From positions 62,001 through 126,000 of the forward strand of contig NBNI01000004.1 of assembly GCA_004379135.1 (NCBI GenBank): 64,000 nucleotides of DNA, given 5' to 3'. This document shows positions 8,505 through 16,554 of the stretch, piece by piece (position 1 is the stretch's first letter; every line of letters starts with the position of its first letter). The DNA is from Acidimicrobiales bacterium mtb01. Its GTDB lineage: Bacteria; Actinomycetota; Acidimicrobiia; Acidimicrobiales; Ilumatobacteraceae. Below the pieces are notes generated by a model that ran no database searches, was not told the DNA's origin, and was given only the letters and a program-made list of their open reading frames with translations. The position numbers were made by a program, and so were the translations under genes.

Positions 8505-9097
8505 TGCCTCAGTTCCCCGTGAACCTCGAGCTGTCGGGCCGCCGAGTACTGGTGGTCGGTGCCGGCCGCATCGCACTTCGCAAGACCGACCAGCTCCTGT
8601 CGTGCGGTGCGTCGGTGGTGGTCGTCGCACCGGCGTTCATCCCTGATTTCGCTTCGCGCCCCGTGGTCCGCCTCGAACGCCCCTTCGAAGTGAGCGACCT
8701 CGATGATGCGTGGTTGGTGATCACGGCCACCGGCGTTCGGGCCGTCGACCAACTGGTCCATGATGAAGCCAACCGTCGACGCATCTGGGTGAATTCGGCC
8801 GACGATCCCGAGCGCTGTTCGTTCACTCTGCCGGCAGTCGTTCGTCGCGGCCGTCTCATGGTCACGACCTCCACCGCTGGGGCGAGTCCGGCACTGTCGT
8901 CGTTTCTCCGGAGTCGGCTCGGTGAGATCCTGACGCCCGAGTGGTCCGATGTCGTCGAAGAGTTGTCGAAACGTCGCGATGAATTCCACCGCGATGGGAT
9001 CAGCACGGAGGACGTCGACTGGTCCCCGATTCTGGCCGAGGTACTCGATCGTTTCGGCGTTCGGCTTCCCGTGCCTCTCGGACGGATCGAAGCATGA
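8501..9097 (+). CDS. Precorrin-2 dehydrogenase / sirohydrochlorin ferrochelatase (CysG N-terminal type)
   Basis: A 198-residue protein like the N-terminal half of CysG and yeast Met8. A Rossmann fold opens with 'RRVLVVGAGRIALRKTDQLL', and 'TTSTAGASPALSSFLR' matches the family's 'T.G.SP..a...R' motif. It oxidises precorrin-2 to sirohydrochlorin and may insert iron to make siroheme for the sulfite reductase three genes downstream. The methyltransferase half of CysG is a separate gene immediately after it. Starts at 8501 and 8504 are both possible (ATGATG); 8501 overlaps the cysN stop as ATGA. Confidence 0.9.
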   Translation: MMPQFPVNLELSGRRVLVVGAGRIALRKTDQLLSCGASVVVVAPAFIPDFASRPVVRLERPFEVSDLDDAWLVITATGVRAVDQLVHDEANRRRIWVNSADDPERCSFTLPAVVRRGRLMVTTSTAGASPALSSFLRSRLGEILTPEWSDVVEELSKRRDEFHRDGISTEDVDWSPILAEVLDRFGVRLPVPLGRIEA

Positions 9098-9831
9098 CCG
9101 TGCACCTCGTCGGGGCCGGCCCGGGAGACCCCGGACTTCTCACCGTGCGAGCGGCTGAGTTGATCGGTTCCGCCGATGTGGTCGTCCACGACGCGCTCGT
9201 CGATCCTTCGATTCTCGAACTTGCCCGTCCCGATGCCGAGTTCTTCGATGTCGGCAAGTGGCCGGGCGGCGGAACATCGCAATCGGAGATCATGCAACTC
9301 CTGATCGAGCTCGGTCGTACGAGTCGATCCATCGTGAGGTTGAAGGGCGGAGATCCCTTCGTCTTCGGCCGAGGCGGGGAGGAGGCACAGGCCCTCGTCG
9401 AGGCTGGTATCGAGTTCTCGGTCGTCCCGGGGATCTCGTCGGCGATCGCCGCTCCAGCAGCAGCGGGAATCCCGGTGACGCAACGTGGCGTCTCGCTCGG
9501 ATTCGTGGTCGTGTCGGGTCACACCGACGGCACTCCCGGGCGCCGCGTCGAATGGGAGGCCTTGGCCCGCAGCGGTTTGACGATCGTCATCCTGATGGGT
9601 GTCGCGGAGCGCGGAGTGATCGCCGATCAACTGATCGACGGGGGTCTGGGACCTCGGACACCCGTGGCCGTCGTTCGGCACGGAACGAGAGCCGACCAGC
9701 ACGTGGTACGCACCGTCCTCGAAGAACTCGCTCTGATCGACGTCTCGTCACCCGCGGTCATCGTGGTGGGTGCGGTCGCCGACCTCGACGTGTTCTCCGA
9801 CCTCTATTCGGCTTCGGTGGGTCGCTCGTGA
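9094..9831 (+). CDS. cobA: Uroporphyrinogen-III C-methyltransferase
   Basis: A 245-residue SAM-dependent methyltransferase that converts uroporphyrinogen III, the product of the hem block, to precorrin-2. Family motifs are 'VHLVGAGPGDPGLLTVRA' at the N-terminus, 'VRLKGGDPFVFGRGGEE' and 'VVPGISSAIAAPAAAGIPVTQRG'. It is the free-standing form, complementing the preceding precorrin-2 dehydrogenase. It overlaps that gene as ATGA, and its stop overlaps the next small gene as GTGA. Confidence 0.96.
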   Translation: MTVHLVGAGPGDPGLLTVRAAELIGSADVVVHDALVDPSILELARPDAEFFDVGKWPGGGTSQSEIMQLLIELGRTSRSIVRLKGGDPFVFGRGGEEAQALVEAGIEFSVVPGISSAIAAPAAAGIPVTQRGVSLGFVVVSGHTDGTPGRRVEWEALARSGLTIVILMGVAERGVIADQLIDGGLGPRTPVAVVRHGTRADQHVVRTVLEELALIDVSSPAVIVVGAVADLDVFSDLYSASVGRS

Positions 9832-10085
9832 GACGATCCATCGACGACCACCAGATCGGAGAGGACGAATTGCCTCCCGGAGTCGACGATGTTGCTCCGA
9901 TCTCGTGGGCGGTCGCCGTGTGTGACGACTACGACGATGCGATCCCGCGGATCGTCCTGACGATCGAGGAAATCGGACGACCCGGAGCCGGCCTGATCGG
10001 CCACTTCGACGGTTCGAGCGCCCGACGGCTTCGCGCGGCACTACGCGACGCCCTCCGTGAAGTAGGCGAAGAGGTCGGCCCGTGA
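9828..10085 (+). CDS. Small conserved-context protein of unknown function in the sulfite reductase operon
   Basis: An acidic 85-residue protein with no motif I recognise. Its GTG start overlaps the methyltransferase stop (GTGA), and it ends 52 bases before the sulfite reductase gene, so it is translated as part of the operon. The N-terminal 20 residues are charged and probably disordered. A beta-rich core around 'ISWAVAVCDDYDDAIPRIVLTIEEI' and a C-terminal helix ('SSARRLRAALRDALREVGEE') follow. One cysteine is present. The position suggests an accessory role in siroheme delivery or sulfite reductase maturation, by context alone. Confidence 0.65.
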   Translation: MRRSIDDHQIGEDELPPGVDDVAPISWAVAVCDDYDDAIPRIVLTIEEIGRPGAGLIGHFDGSSARRLRAALRDALREVGEEVGP

Positions 10086-10137
10086 TGAGGATCGATGTCG
10101 TTCCGGTACCAACGTTTCCATTGAGAGGTGAGTATTC

Positions 10138-11919
10138 ATGACCACGCCCATCGTGCCCGTGCCCCGCGATCTGTACGAGGAGCAGCGCCGCGACATCGAG
10201 CGATTCGAGACCGCGATCTCGGAGTACTTGCGAGGCGAGATCCCCGAGGACGTGTTCCGTGTCATGAGACTCAACAATGGGATCTACGGGCAACGTCAGG
10301 GCGGAACGAATCAGATGGTTCGCATCAAGTTGCCGGCTGGTTCGATCTCGCCCGAGCAATTCGACGTGATGGCCGACATCGCAACCGAGTTCTCCCGCGG
10401 ATGGGGTCACATCACGACGCGGCAGAACATCCAGTTCCACTTCGTGGAGCTCACACGGATTCCCGAGTTGATGCGTCGTATCGCCGCGGTCGGACTCACG
10501 TCCCGGGAGGCCTGTGGCGACACCGTGCGCAATGTCATGGCGTGTCACCTCGCCGGCGCTTGCCCTCAGGAAATCGTCGACGTGACACCCTGGGCCGAGG
10601 CGGTGTTCCGGCACTTCGTGCGAAACCCGCTCGGCCAACGACTTCCCCGCAAGTTCAAGGTGAACTTCTCGGGCTGCAGCACGGATTGTGGTCAGGCGAT
10701 GTTCAACGACGTGGGCGTGGTCGCGGTTCGGCGCACTAGAGACGACGGAGTCATCGAGTCAGGATTCAGGGTCTACATCGCGGGTGGTCTCGGTGCCACC
10801 CCTCACCCGGCTCTGGCACTCGAGGAGTTCACGCCTCGCGAACTTCTGTTGCCCACGATCGAAGCCGTACTTCGCGTGTTCGACCAGACAGGAAATCGTG
10901 AGAACAAGCTGCGGGCACGTCTCAAGTGGGTCGTCGATCAGTTGGGAATCGACGAGGTTCGTCGTCGCGTCCTGAAGCTCCGTCACACGCTCCCGGCCTC
11001 GGCGAACTGGCCCGGTGGCATTCCCCCCGAGGTCGCGGCGGCGGGAGACGCGCCGGCCGGGCGCGACGGCGAGGTGACACCGATCGGCCAGGGTGTTGCC
11101 GTGTCGCTGCGGTCGCGTGATCCCTTCGAGCGATGGGTCGAGACGTCGGTGATTCGCGGAGCGGCGAGCGGTCTTGTTTCGGTGGTGGCCTACGCCGCGT
11201 TGGGTGACATCACCGCTGAACAGTTCCGCGGACTGGCGGCGATCCAACGTCGATTCGTCTCCGATGTTCGCCTCTCGAATCGGCAGAACGTGGTCTTCCG
11301 ATCGATCCGCCCCGACGATCTTCGCCCGCTCTACGAGGCCCTCGATGCCATCGGCATGGCGCGACCCGGTGCGGAGTTGGCGCGCGACGTGGTGTCGTGT
11401 CCGGGTGCCGATACGTGCAACATCGCGGTCACCCAATCGCGGGGACTGGCCAAGGCGATCGGCGAGAGGCTCGAGGAAGAGGGTCTGGCCGAAGTTGGTG
11501 GTGTTCGCATCAACATCTCCGGCTGCAGCAACAGTTGTGGGCAGCATCACGCATCGGACATCGGTCTCTTCGGTGCCGAACGGCGGGCGCATGGTCGCTC
11601 GCTTCCGGGGTATCAGCTGCTCGTCGGAGGTTTCGTCGGTGACGAGCAGATCCACTTCGGGCAGAAGGCCCTGCGACTCCCCGCACGCACTGTCCCCGAG
11701 GGAGTGGCGCGGGTGGTTCGGCGTTTCGCCGGCGAGCGTGATGCCGGCGAGACCTTCGCGTCGTGGCTCGACCGGGTCGGTGGGCCGGCTTCGATCGCCG
11801 AGTCGTTGCGCGACCTCGACGCGGTCCCGGACCCGGAGGTGTCTCCCGAGTACTTCATCGACTTCGACGAAACGAACCCGTTCGTGGCCGACGTTGCCGA
11901 ATCGGAGTGCGCGACCTGA
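10138..11919 (+). CDS. sir: Siroheme/4Fe-4S sulfite reductase (ferredoxin-type; nitrite reductase family)
   Basis: A 593-residue enzyme of the nitrite/sulfite reductase family. The cluster and siroheme cysteines are C421 and C427 ('CPGADTC') and C463 and C467 ('GCSNSCGQ'). The pseudo-symmetric N-terminal half carries 'GCSTDCGQAM'. By sequence it could reduce sulfite or nitrite. Placement after APS reductase, ATP sulfurylase and two siroheme genes makes six-electron reduction of sulfite to sulfide by far the likelier role. Unlike the coupled upstream genes it has a 52-base leader with a GAGAGGTGAG ribosome-binding site, giving independent translation initiation at ATG 10138. Confidence 0.93.
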   Translation: MTTPIVPVPRDLYEEQRRDIERFETAISEYLRGEIPEDVFRVMRLNNGIYGQRQGGTNQMVRIKLPAGSISPEQFDVMADIATEFSRGWGHITTRQNIQFHFVELTRIPELMRRIAAVGLTSREACGDTVRNVMACHLAGACPQEIVDVTPWAEAVFRHFVRNPLGQRLPRKFKVNFSGCSTDCGQAMFNDVGVVAVRRTRDDGVIESGFRVYIAGGLGATPHPALALEEFTPRELLLPTIEAVLRVFDQTGNRENKLRARLKWVVDQLGIDEVRRRVLKLRHTLPASANWPGGIPPEVAAAGDAPAGRDGEVTPIGQGVAVSLRSRDPFERWVETSVIRGAASGLVSVVAYAALGDITAEQFRGLAAIQRRFVSDVRLSNRQNVVFRSIRPDDLRPLYEALDAIGMARPGAELARDVVSCPGADTCNIAVTQSRGLAKAIGERLEEEGLAEVGGVRINISGCSNSCGQHHASDIGLFGAERRAHGRSLPGYQLLVGGFVGDEQIHFGQKALRLPARTVPEGVARVVRRFAGERDAGETFASWLDRVGGPASIAESLRDLDAVPDPEVSPEYFIDFDETNPFVADVAESECAT

Positions 11920-11940
11920 CAATCGGAGACCCCTGGTGAA

Positions 11941-11956
11941 TCGAACATATGTTCGA
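11941..11956. promoter_or_regulatory. LexA operator (SOS box)
   Basis: TCGAACATATGTTCGA is a perfect palindrome matching the actinobacterial SOS-box consensus TCGAAC-N4-GTTCGA. It abuts the predicted -10 element of dnaE2, so bound LexA would block RNA polymerase. Confidence 0.93.
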
Positions 11957-11962
11957 TAGTCT
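11957..11962 (+). promoter_or_regulatory. Predicted -10 element of dnaE2 (leaderless)
   Basis: TAGTCT directly follows the SOS box and is six bases upstream of the GTG start at 11969. Confidence 0.65.
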
Positions 11963-11968
11963 CGCCCT

Positions 11969-14900
11969 GTGGAGGGGTCGTCGGGTTCATCGAATGCATG
12001 GCGAATGCAGGGTCCCACCACCTGGGCCGAACTCGAGGCCCGATTGTCGGGCCGTCGGCCGGCCACTCCCGGTCGGGTGCGCCAGACCACTGAGTCTCCG
12101 GCTGGGCCTCCACCCGAACCGCCCGTACCGGAACCGCCCGCACCATCGGCTCGTGCCACGGTGCCCTACGCCGAACTGCATTGCCACTCGAACTTCTCGT
12201 TCCTCGACGGTGCCTCGCATCCCGAAGAACTCGCCGAAGAAGCGCATCGCCTCGGTCTGAGTGCGCTCGCGCTCACCGATCGCAACGGGTTGTACGGCAT
12301 CGTGCGTTTCGCCGAAGCGGCGCGCGCGGTGCAGTTGCCCACGGTGTTCGGCTCGGATGTCACGGTGCACGACGGCGATCGTGCACACCAGATCGTGCTG
12401 GTGGCCGACGGGCCGACCGGTTACGCGCACCTGGCGCGCGCACTGAGCCTGGCGCAACTCGCGGGCCGCAAGAACGAACCGCGTTGCACCATCGCCGATC
12501 TCGCGCGCGAAGGGGCCGGCCACTGGTGGGCGCTCACCGGCGAACGCGACGGTGCGGTGGTGTCGGCGCTCATGGCCGACGGCCCGTCGGCGGCGCGGCG
12601 CGAACTCGCCCGACTCGTCGATGCGTTCGGACGCGATCGCGTGCTCGTCGAATTGTGGGACCACGGCGATCCGCTCGATTCGGCGCGCAACGACGCCCTG
12701 GCCGAGATCGCCGCGCGATCCGATGTTCGATGCGTGGCCACCAACGCCGTGCGCTACGCAACTCCGGCGGCTCGTCGACTCGCTTCGGCCATGACGGCGG
12801 TGCGGCGGCGCGCCAGCCTCGACGAGGTCGACCCGTGGCTGCCGAGTTCGGCCAGCGCCCATCTGCGCAGCGGAGCCGAGCAGAAACGTCGGTTCGCGCG
12901 TTATCCGGGTGCGGTGGAGGCCGCGGCCGAGATCGGTGTCGCCGCCGCGTTCGATCTGTCGCTGGTGGCTCCGAAGTTGCCGCCGTATCCGTGTCCCGAC
13001 GGTCTCGACGAGATGCGGTTCTTGCGCCGCTTGGCCGAAGAAGGAGCCACGCGTCGTTACGGTCGGCGTCCGAGCGGCGGAGAAGACCTCAGTCTGCGCG
13101 CCCGCGCCTGGAACGCGATCGATCACGAGCTCGCGATCATCGAAGCGCTCGGCTTCCCGGGCTACTTCCTCGTCGTCTGGGACATCGTGCAGTTCTGTCA
13201 GCGCTCCGACATCTACTGCCAGGGTCGGGGCAGCGCGGCCAACAGCGCGGTGTGCTACGCGCTCGGCATCACCAAGGCCGATGCGGTGTCGCTCGGGTTG
13301 CTGTTCGAGCGTTTCCTGTCGCCCGAACGCGACGGCCCGCCCGACATCGACCTCGACATCGAGAGCGGCCGCCGCGAAGAAGTCATCCAGTACGTCTTCA
13401 ATCGCTACGGTCGCCATCACACGGCCCAGGTGGCCAACGTCATCACGTACCGCGTGCGCTCGGCCGTGCGCGACATGGCCCGCGCGCTCGGATATTCACC
13501 CGGTCAACAAGACGCGTGGTCGAAGCAGATCGACCGCTGGGGCCGGGTGCAGGGAGTGGTCGAGCAGATGGGGCCCGATGGTCGCCCCGATCACTCCATT
13601 CCGCCGGCCGTTCTCGATCTGGCCATGGAGATCGAGGACATGCCCCGGCATCTCGGTATCCACTCCGGTGGCATGGTCATCTGCGATCGACCCGTCATCG
13701 AGGTGTGTCCGGTCGAGTGGGCCACCATGCGCGATCGCAGCGTGCTGCAATGGGACAAGGACGACTGTGCGGCGGCCGGGCTCGTGAAGTTCGACCTGCT
13801 CGGCTTGGGCATGTTGTCGGCGTTGCACGGTGCGGTCGATCTGGTGGCCGAACACGAGGGCGAGCACATCGATCTGGCCACCCTGCCGCAGGACGATGAC
13901 GTGTACGCGATGCTCTGCCGGGCCGACACCGTGGGCGTGTTCCAGATCGAATCGCGCGCGCAGATGGCCACCTTGCCGCGGCTCAAACCGCGCCGCTTCT
14001 ACGACCTCGTGGTGGAAGTCGCACTCATTCGCCCTGGGCCCATCCAGGGCGGATCGGTGCATCCGTACATCCGCCGCCGCAACGGACAAGAACCCATCAC
14101 CTATCTGCATCCGCTGCTCGAGAACAGCCTCGGCAAGACGCTCGGCATTCCGCTGTTCCAGGAGCAACTCATGCAGATGGCCATCGACGTCGCCGGGTTC
14201 ACGCCGTCGGAGGCCGATCAACTGCGACAGGCCATGGGATCGAAGCGCAGCCAGTCGCGGATGCAGCGTCTGCGTCAGCGGTTGTACGACGGCATGGCCG
14301 AGCGCGGCATCGTGGGCGACGTCGCCGACGAGATCTTCGACAAGATGGCGGCCTTCGCCAACTACGGATTCCCCGAGAGCCACTCGGTGTCGTTCGCGTA
14401 CCTCGTGTATTCCTCGTCGTGGTTGAAGTTGCACAAACCGGCGGCGTTCTACGCGGGACTGCTCAACGCCCAACCCATGGGCTTCTGGAGCCCGCACTCG
14501 CTCGCCCAGGACGCGCGCCGCCACGGAATCGTGGTGCGCACACCCGATCTGCTCGCATCCGCCGCCGGGGCCGATCTCGAACGCGATGCGCAGAGCCACG
14601 GCGGGTTCGCGGTGCGACTCGGTCTCGAATCGGTGCGCGGTGTGGGCCACGACCTTGCCATCGCCATCTGCAACGAGCGCACCGAGCGCGGCGCGTTCGG
14701 CGGCATCGACGATCTCGTGCGCCGCGTTCCCGAACTCACGCTCGCGCATCTCGAAGCCTTCGCCACCGCCGGTGTGTTCGGCGAGTGCTTCGGCTTCGAT
14801 CGCCGCCAGGCGTTGTGGGCCGTGGGAGCGGCTCACCAGTCGCGTCCCGATCGGCTGCCCGGGCTCGCCACGGTGAACGCACCCACGTTGCCCGGAATGC

Positions 14901-15319
14901 AACCCATCGACGAGGCCATCGCCGATCTGTGGGCCACCGGTGTGGCACCCACCGGTCACCCCACGTCGTTCCTGCGCACGCAACTCGACGAGATGGGTGT
15001 GGTCACGGCCGAACGTCTGCCCACCATCGACGTCACCAAGGTGTGGGTGGCCGGTGTGGTCACGCACCGACAGCGGCCGTCGACGGCCGGCGGCACCACG
15101 TTCATGAATCTCGAGGACGAAACCGGCCTCATCAACATCGTGGTGTCGGTCGGTTGCTGGAAACGCTTCCGTCCGGTCGCGCGCGGCGCGTCGTCGTTGC
15201 TCATCCGCGGTCGACTGCAGCGTGTGGAGGGAGTGGTCAACATCGTGGCCGAGCACATCCGCCCGCTCGCCACACCCGCGGCGGCGAGCACCGCCACCTT
15301 CGTGCGCAACTTCCGCTAA
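11969..15319 (+). CDS. dnaE2: Error-prone DNA polymerase III alpha subunit DnaE2 (ImuC)
   Basis: A 1116-residue C-family polymerase used in SOS translesion synthesis and damage-induced mutagenesis. A proline-rich leader (about residues 30-65) precedes the PHP domain ('HCHSNFSFLDGASHPEELAEEA', near residue 70). The catalytic acidic motif PDIDLDIE is at 458-465, 'GLVKFDLLGLGML' follows, and an OB-fold lies at the C-terminus. The PHP-domain signature and SOS box favour DnaE2 over replicative DnaE1. The GTG start at 11969 is supported by the -10 spacing; ATG 12005 is the alternative. The usual partners ImuA' and ImuB are not in this window. The stop overlaps the convergent transporter gene by four bases. 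Confidence 0.95.
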   Translation: MEGSSGSSNAWRMQGPTTWAELEARLSGRRPATPGRVRQTTESPAGPPPEPPVPEPPAPSARATVPYAELHCHSNFSFLDGASHPEELAEEAHRLGLSALALTDRNGLYGIVRFAEAARAVQLPTVFGSDVTVHDGDRAHQIVLVADGPTGYAHLARALSLAQLAGRKNEPRCTIADLAREGAGHWWALTGERDGAVVSALMADGPSAARRELARLVDAFGRDRVLVELWDHGDPLDSARNDALAEIAARSDVRCVATNAVRYATPAARRLASAMTAVRRRASLDEVDPWLPSSASAHLRSGAEQKRRFARYPGAVEAAAEIGVAAAFDLSLVAPKLPPYPCPDGLDEMRFLRRLAEEGATRRYGRRPSGGEDLSLRARAWNAIDHELAIIEALGFPGYFLVVWDIVQFCQRSDIYCQGRGSAANSAVCYALGITKADAVSLGLLFERFLSPERDGPPDIDLDIESGRREEVIQYVFNRYGRHHTAQVANVITYRVRSAVRDMARALGYSPGQQDAWSKQIDRWGRVQGVVEQMGPDGRPDHSIPPAVLDLAMEIEDMPRHLGIHSGGMVICDRPVIEVCPVEWATMRDRSVLQWDKDDCAAAGLVKFDLLGLGMLSALHGAVDLVAEHEGEHIDLATLPQDDDVYAMLCRADTVGVFQIESRAQMATLPRLKPRRFYDLVVEVALIRPGPIQGGSVHPYIRRRNGQEPITYLHPLLENSLGKTLGIPLFQEQLMQMAIDVAGFTPSEADQLRQAMGSKRSQSRMQRLRQRLYDGMAERGIVGDVADEIFDKMAAFANYGFPESHSVSFAYLVYSSSWLKLHKPAAFYAGLLNAQPMGFWSPHSLAQDARRHGIVVRTPDLLASAAGADLERDAQSHGGFAVRLGLESVRGVGHDLAIAICNERTERGAFGGIDDLVRRVPELTLAHLEAFATAGVFGECFGFDRRQALWAVGAAHQSRPDRLPGLATVNAPTLPGMQPIDEAIADLWATGVAPTGHPTSFLRTQLDEMGVVTAERLPTIDVTKVWVAGVVTHRQRPSTAGGTTFMNLEDETGLINIVVSVGCWKRFRPVARGASSLLIRGRLQRVEGVVNIVAEHIRPLATPAAASTATFVRNFR

Positions 15320-16176
15320 TTGGCCCGAGCGCGACCGGCCAGGTACGCACCCCACAGCGTGATCGCGCAGCCGATCACCGACACGATCTCCACGACTTCG
15401 TCGAGAATGACCGCACCCAGGATCAACGACACGACGGGAATCAAGTACGTGGTGACCGATGCTCGCGTGCTACCGAACCGCCCCGCGTTGGCGGCCATGG
15501 CCACGTAGGCCAGAGCGGTGCCGAACACGCCGAGTCCGACGATCATGAGGAAGGGCTTCCAGGCGAAATCGACGTCGCCCACCTTGGCGAGGCCGAAAGG
15601 CGCGGTGAGAACGAAGGCCACCAACTGCGTGTTCCAGAGAACCGGCAGCGATCCGTACTCGCGCTGAAGAGGTGCGGCCAGGTCGAGCGCGAATCCGTAG
15701 CACGCGAGGGCGATGAAGATGAGTCCGAGTCCGATGGCGCTCGACGAACCGTCGTCGAGCGTGGGTAGCGCGATCAGAATCACGCCGCCGAAGCCGACCG
15801 CCAAGCCGTACAACTGCGATCGTGAGGGTCTTCGTTTGTACACGAGCGTCGCCACGGTCGCCACGAACAGAGGAATGGCGCCGTTCAGCATTCCCGACAC
15901 GCTGGACGCGACTCGTTCGCCGGCGAACGGGAACATGGTGAGCGGGACGGCCATCCAGATGAGGCCGAGCAAGAACAGGCGTGGCCAGGCCGAACGGGGC
16001 AGCCTCACGCGCGCGGCCGGGACGAACGACAAGGTGGCGAATCCGAGGCCGATGCGCATCGGCGTGATCATGATGGCCGGAAACGCGGCGAGCCCTTCGG
16101 CGATGAAATAGAACGACGTGCCCCAGATGAGTCCGGGAACGGCCAGACGGGCCAGATCGCCGCGCGCCTCGCTCAT
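15316..16176 (-). CDS. EamA/DMT-family membrane transporter
   Basis: A 286-residue integral membrane protein with about ten hydrophobic segments in two EamA repeats (drug/metabolite transporter superfamily). 'GLIWGTSFYFIAEGL' opens the first repeat and 'LIPVVSLILGAVILDEVVE' is typical of the second. The substrate is unknown; relatives export amino acids or other metabolites. The ATG at 16176 overlaps the stop of the DUF3054-like gene (ATGA). The longer in-frame N-terminus would run through that gene and is arginine/histidine-rich junk. It is the last gene of the ino1 operon. Confidence 0.87.
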   Translation of the reverse strand: MSEARGDLARLAVPGLIWGTSFYFIAEGLAAFPAIMITPMRIGLGFATLSFVPAARVRLPRSAWPRLFLLGLIWMAVPLTMFPFAGERVASSVSGMLNGAIPLFVATVATLVYKRRPSRSQLYGLAVGFGGVILIALPTLDDGSSSAIGLGLIFIALACYGFALDLAAPLQREYGSLPVLWNTQLVAFVLTAPFGLAKVGDVDFAWKPFLMIVGLGVFGTALAYVAMAANAGRFGSTRASVTTYLIPVVSLILGAVILDEVVEIVSVIGCAITLWGAYLAGRARAN

Positions 16177-16550
16177 GGTCTCGAACCCAAGCGCCAACGG
16201 TAGAGGGCGCGCCATCCGTTGAGCACGGCTCCCAGGAACACGGTGGCCACGATCACGAACGCGGTGGCGGTGCCGTCGTCGAACACCACTTTGCGCAGCA
16301 CCATGCCGAGGGCGACCGTGCCGATCCAGGTGATCGCACCCGAGCGCGGCGACAGCGGGTCGCGCCACACCACCGCGACGAGCCAGGTGACGAGAAGCGC
16401 TACCAGGAACGGCGCCGCGGTCTCGATCACACCGGCCGGGGCCACACCCTCATCGTGATTGCGTCGGCCGATGGCCACGAAGATCACGACCGACAGGACG
16501 TCGGCCACGAGGCACCAGGCGCGCACTCGCACCGCGGACGTGATGGGCAT
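16173..16550 (-). CDS. DUF3054-like four-helix membrane protein
   Basis: A 125-residue protein with four predicted membrane helices, resembling the DUF3054 family of small actinobacterial membrane proteins: 'ADVLSVVIFVAIGRRNHDEG' near the N-terminus, and a 'TWLVAVVWRDPLSPRSGAITW' loop between helices 2 and 3. No biochemical role is known to me. It starts four bases after the oxidoreductase stop and overlaps the EamA gene, so it belongs to this minus-strand operon. Confidence 0.78.
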   Translation of the reverse strand: MPITSAVRVRAWCLVADVLSVVIFVAIGRRNHDEGVAPAGVIETAAPFLVALLVTWLVAVVWRDPLSPRSGAITWIGTVALGMVLRKVVFDDGTATAFVIVATVFLGAVLNGWRALYRWRLGSRP

Positions 16551-16554
16551 GGGC

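Noticed and set aside
10138-11919. Annotation as assimilatory nitrite reductase
   Set aside because: The family covers both substrates, but there is no nitrate or nitrite gene nearby, and the enzyme ends an APS reductase-siroheme operon.
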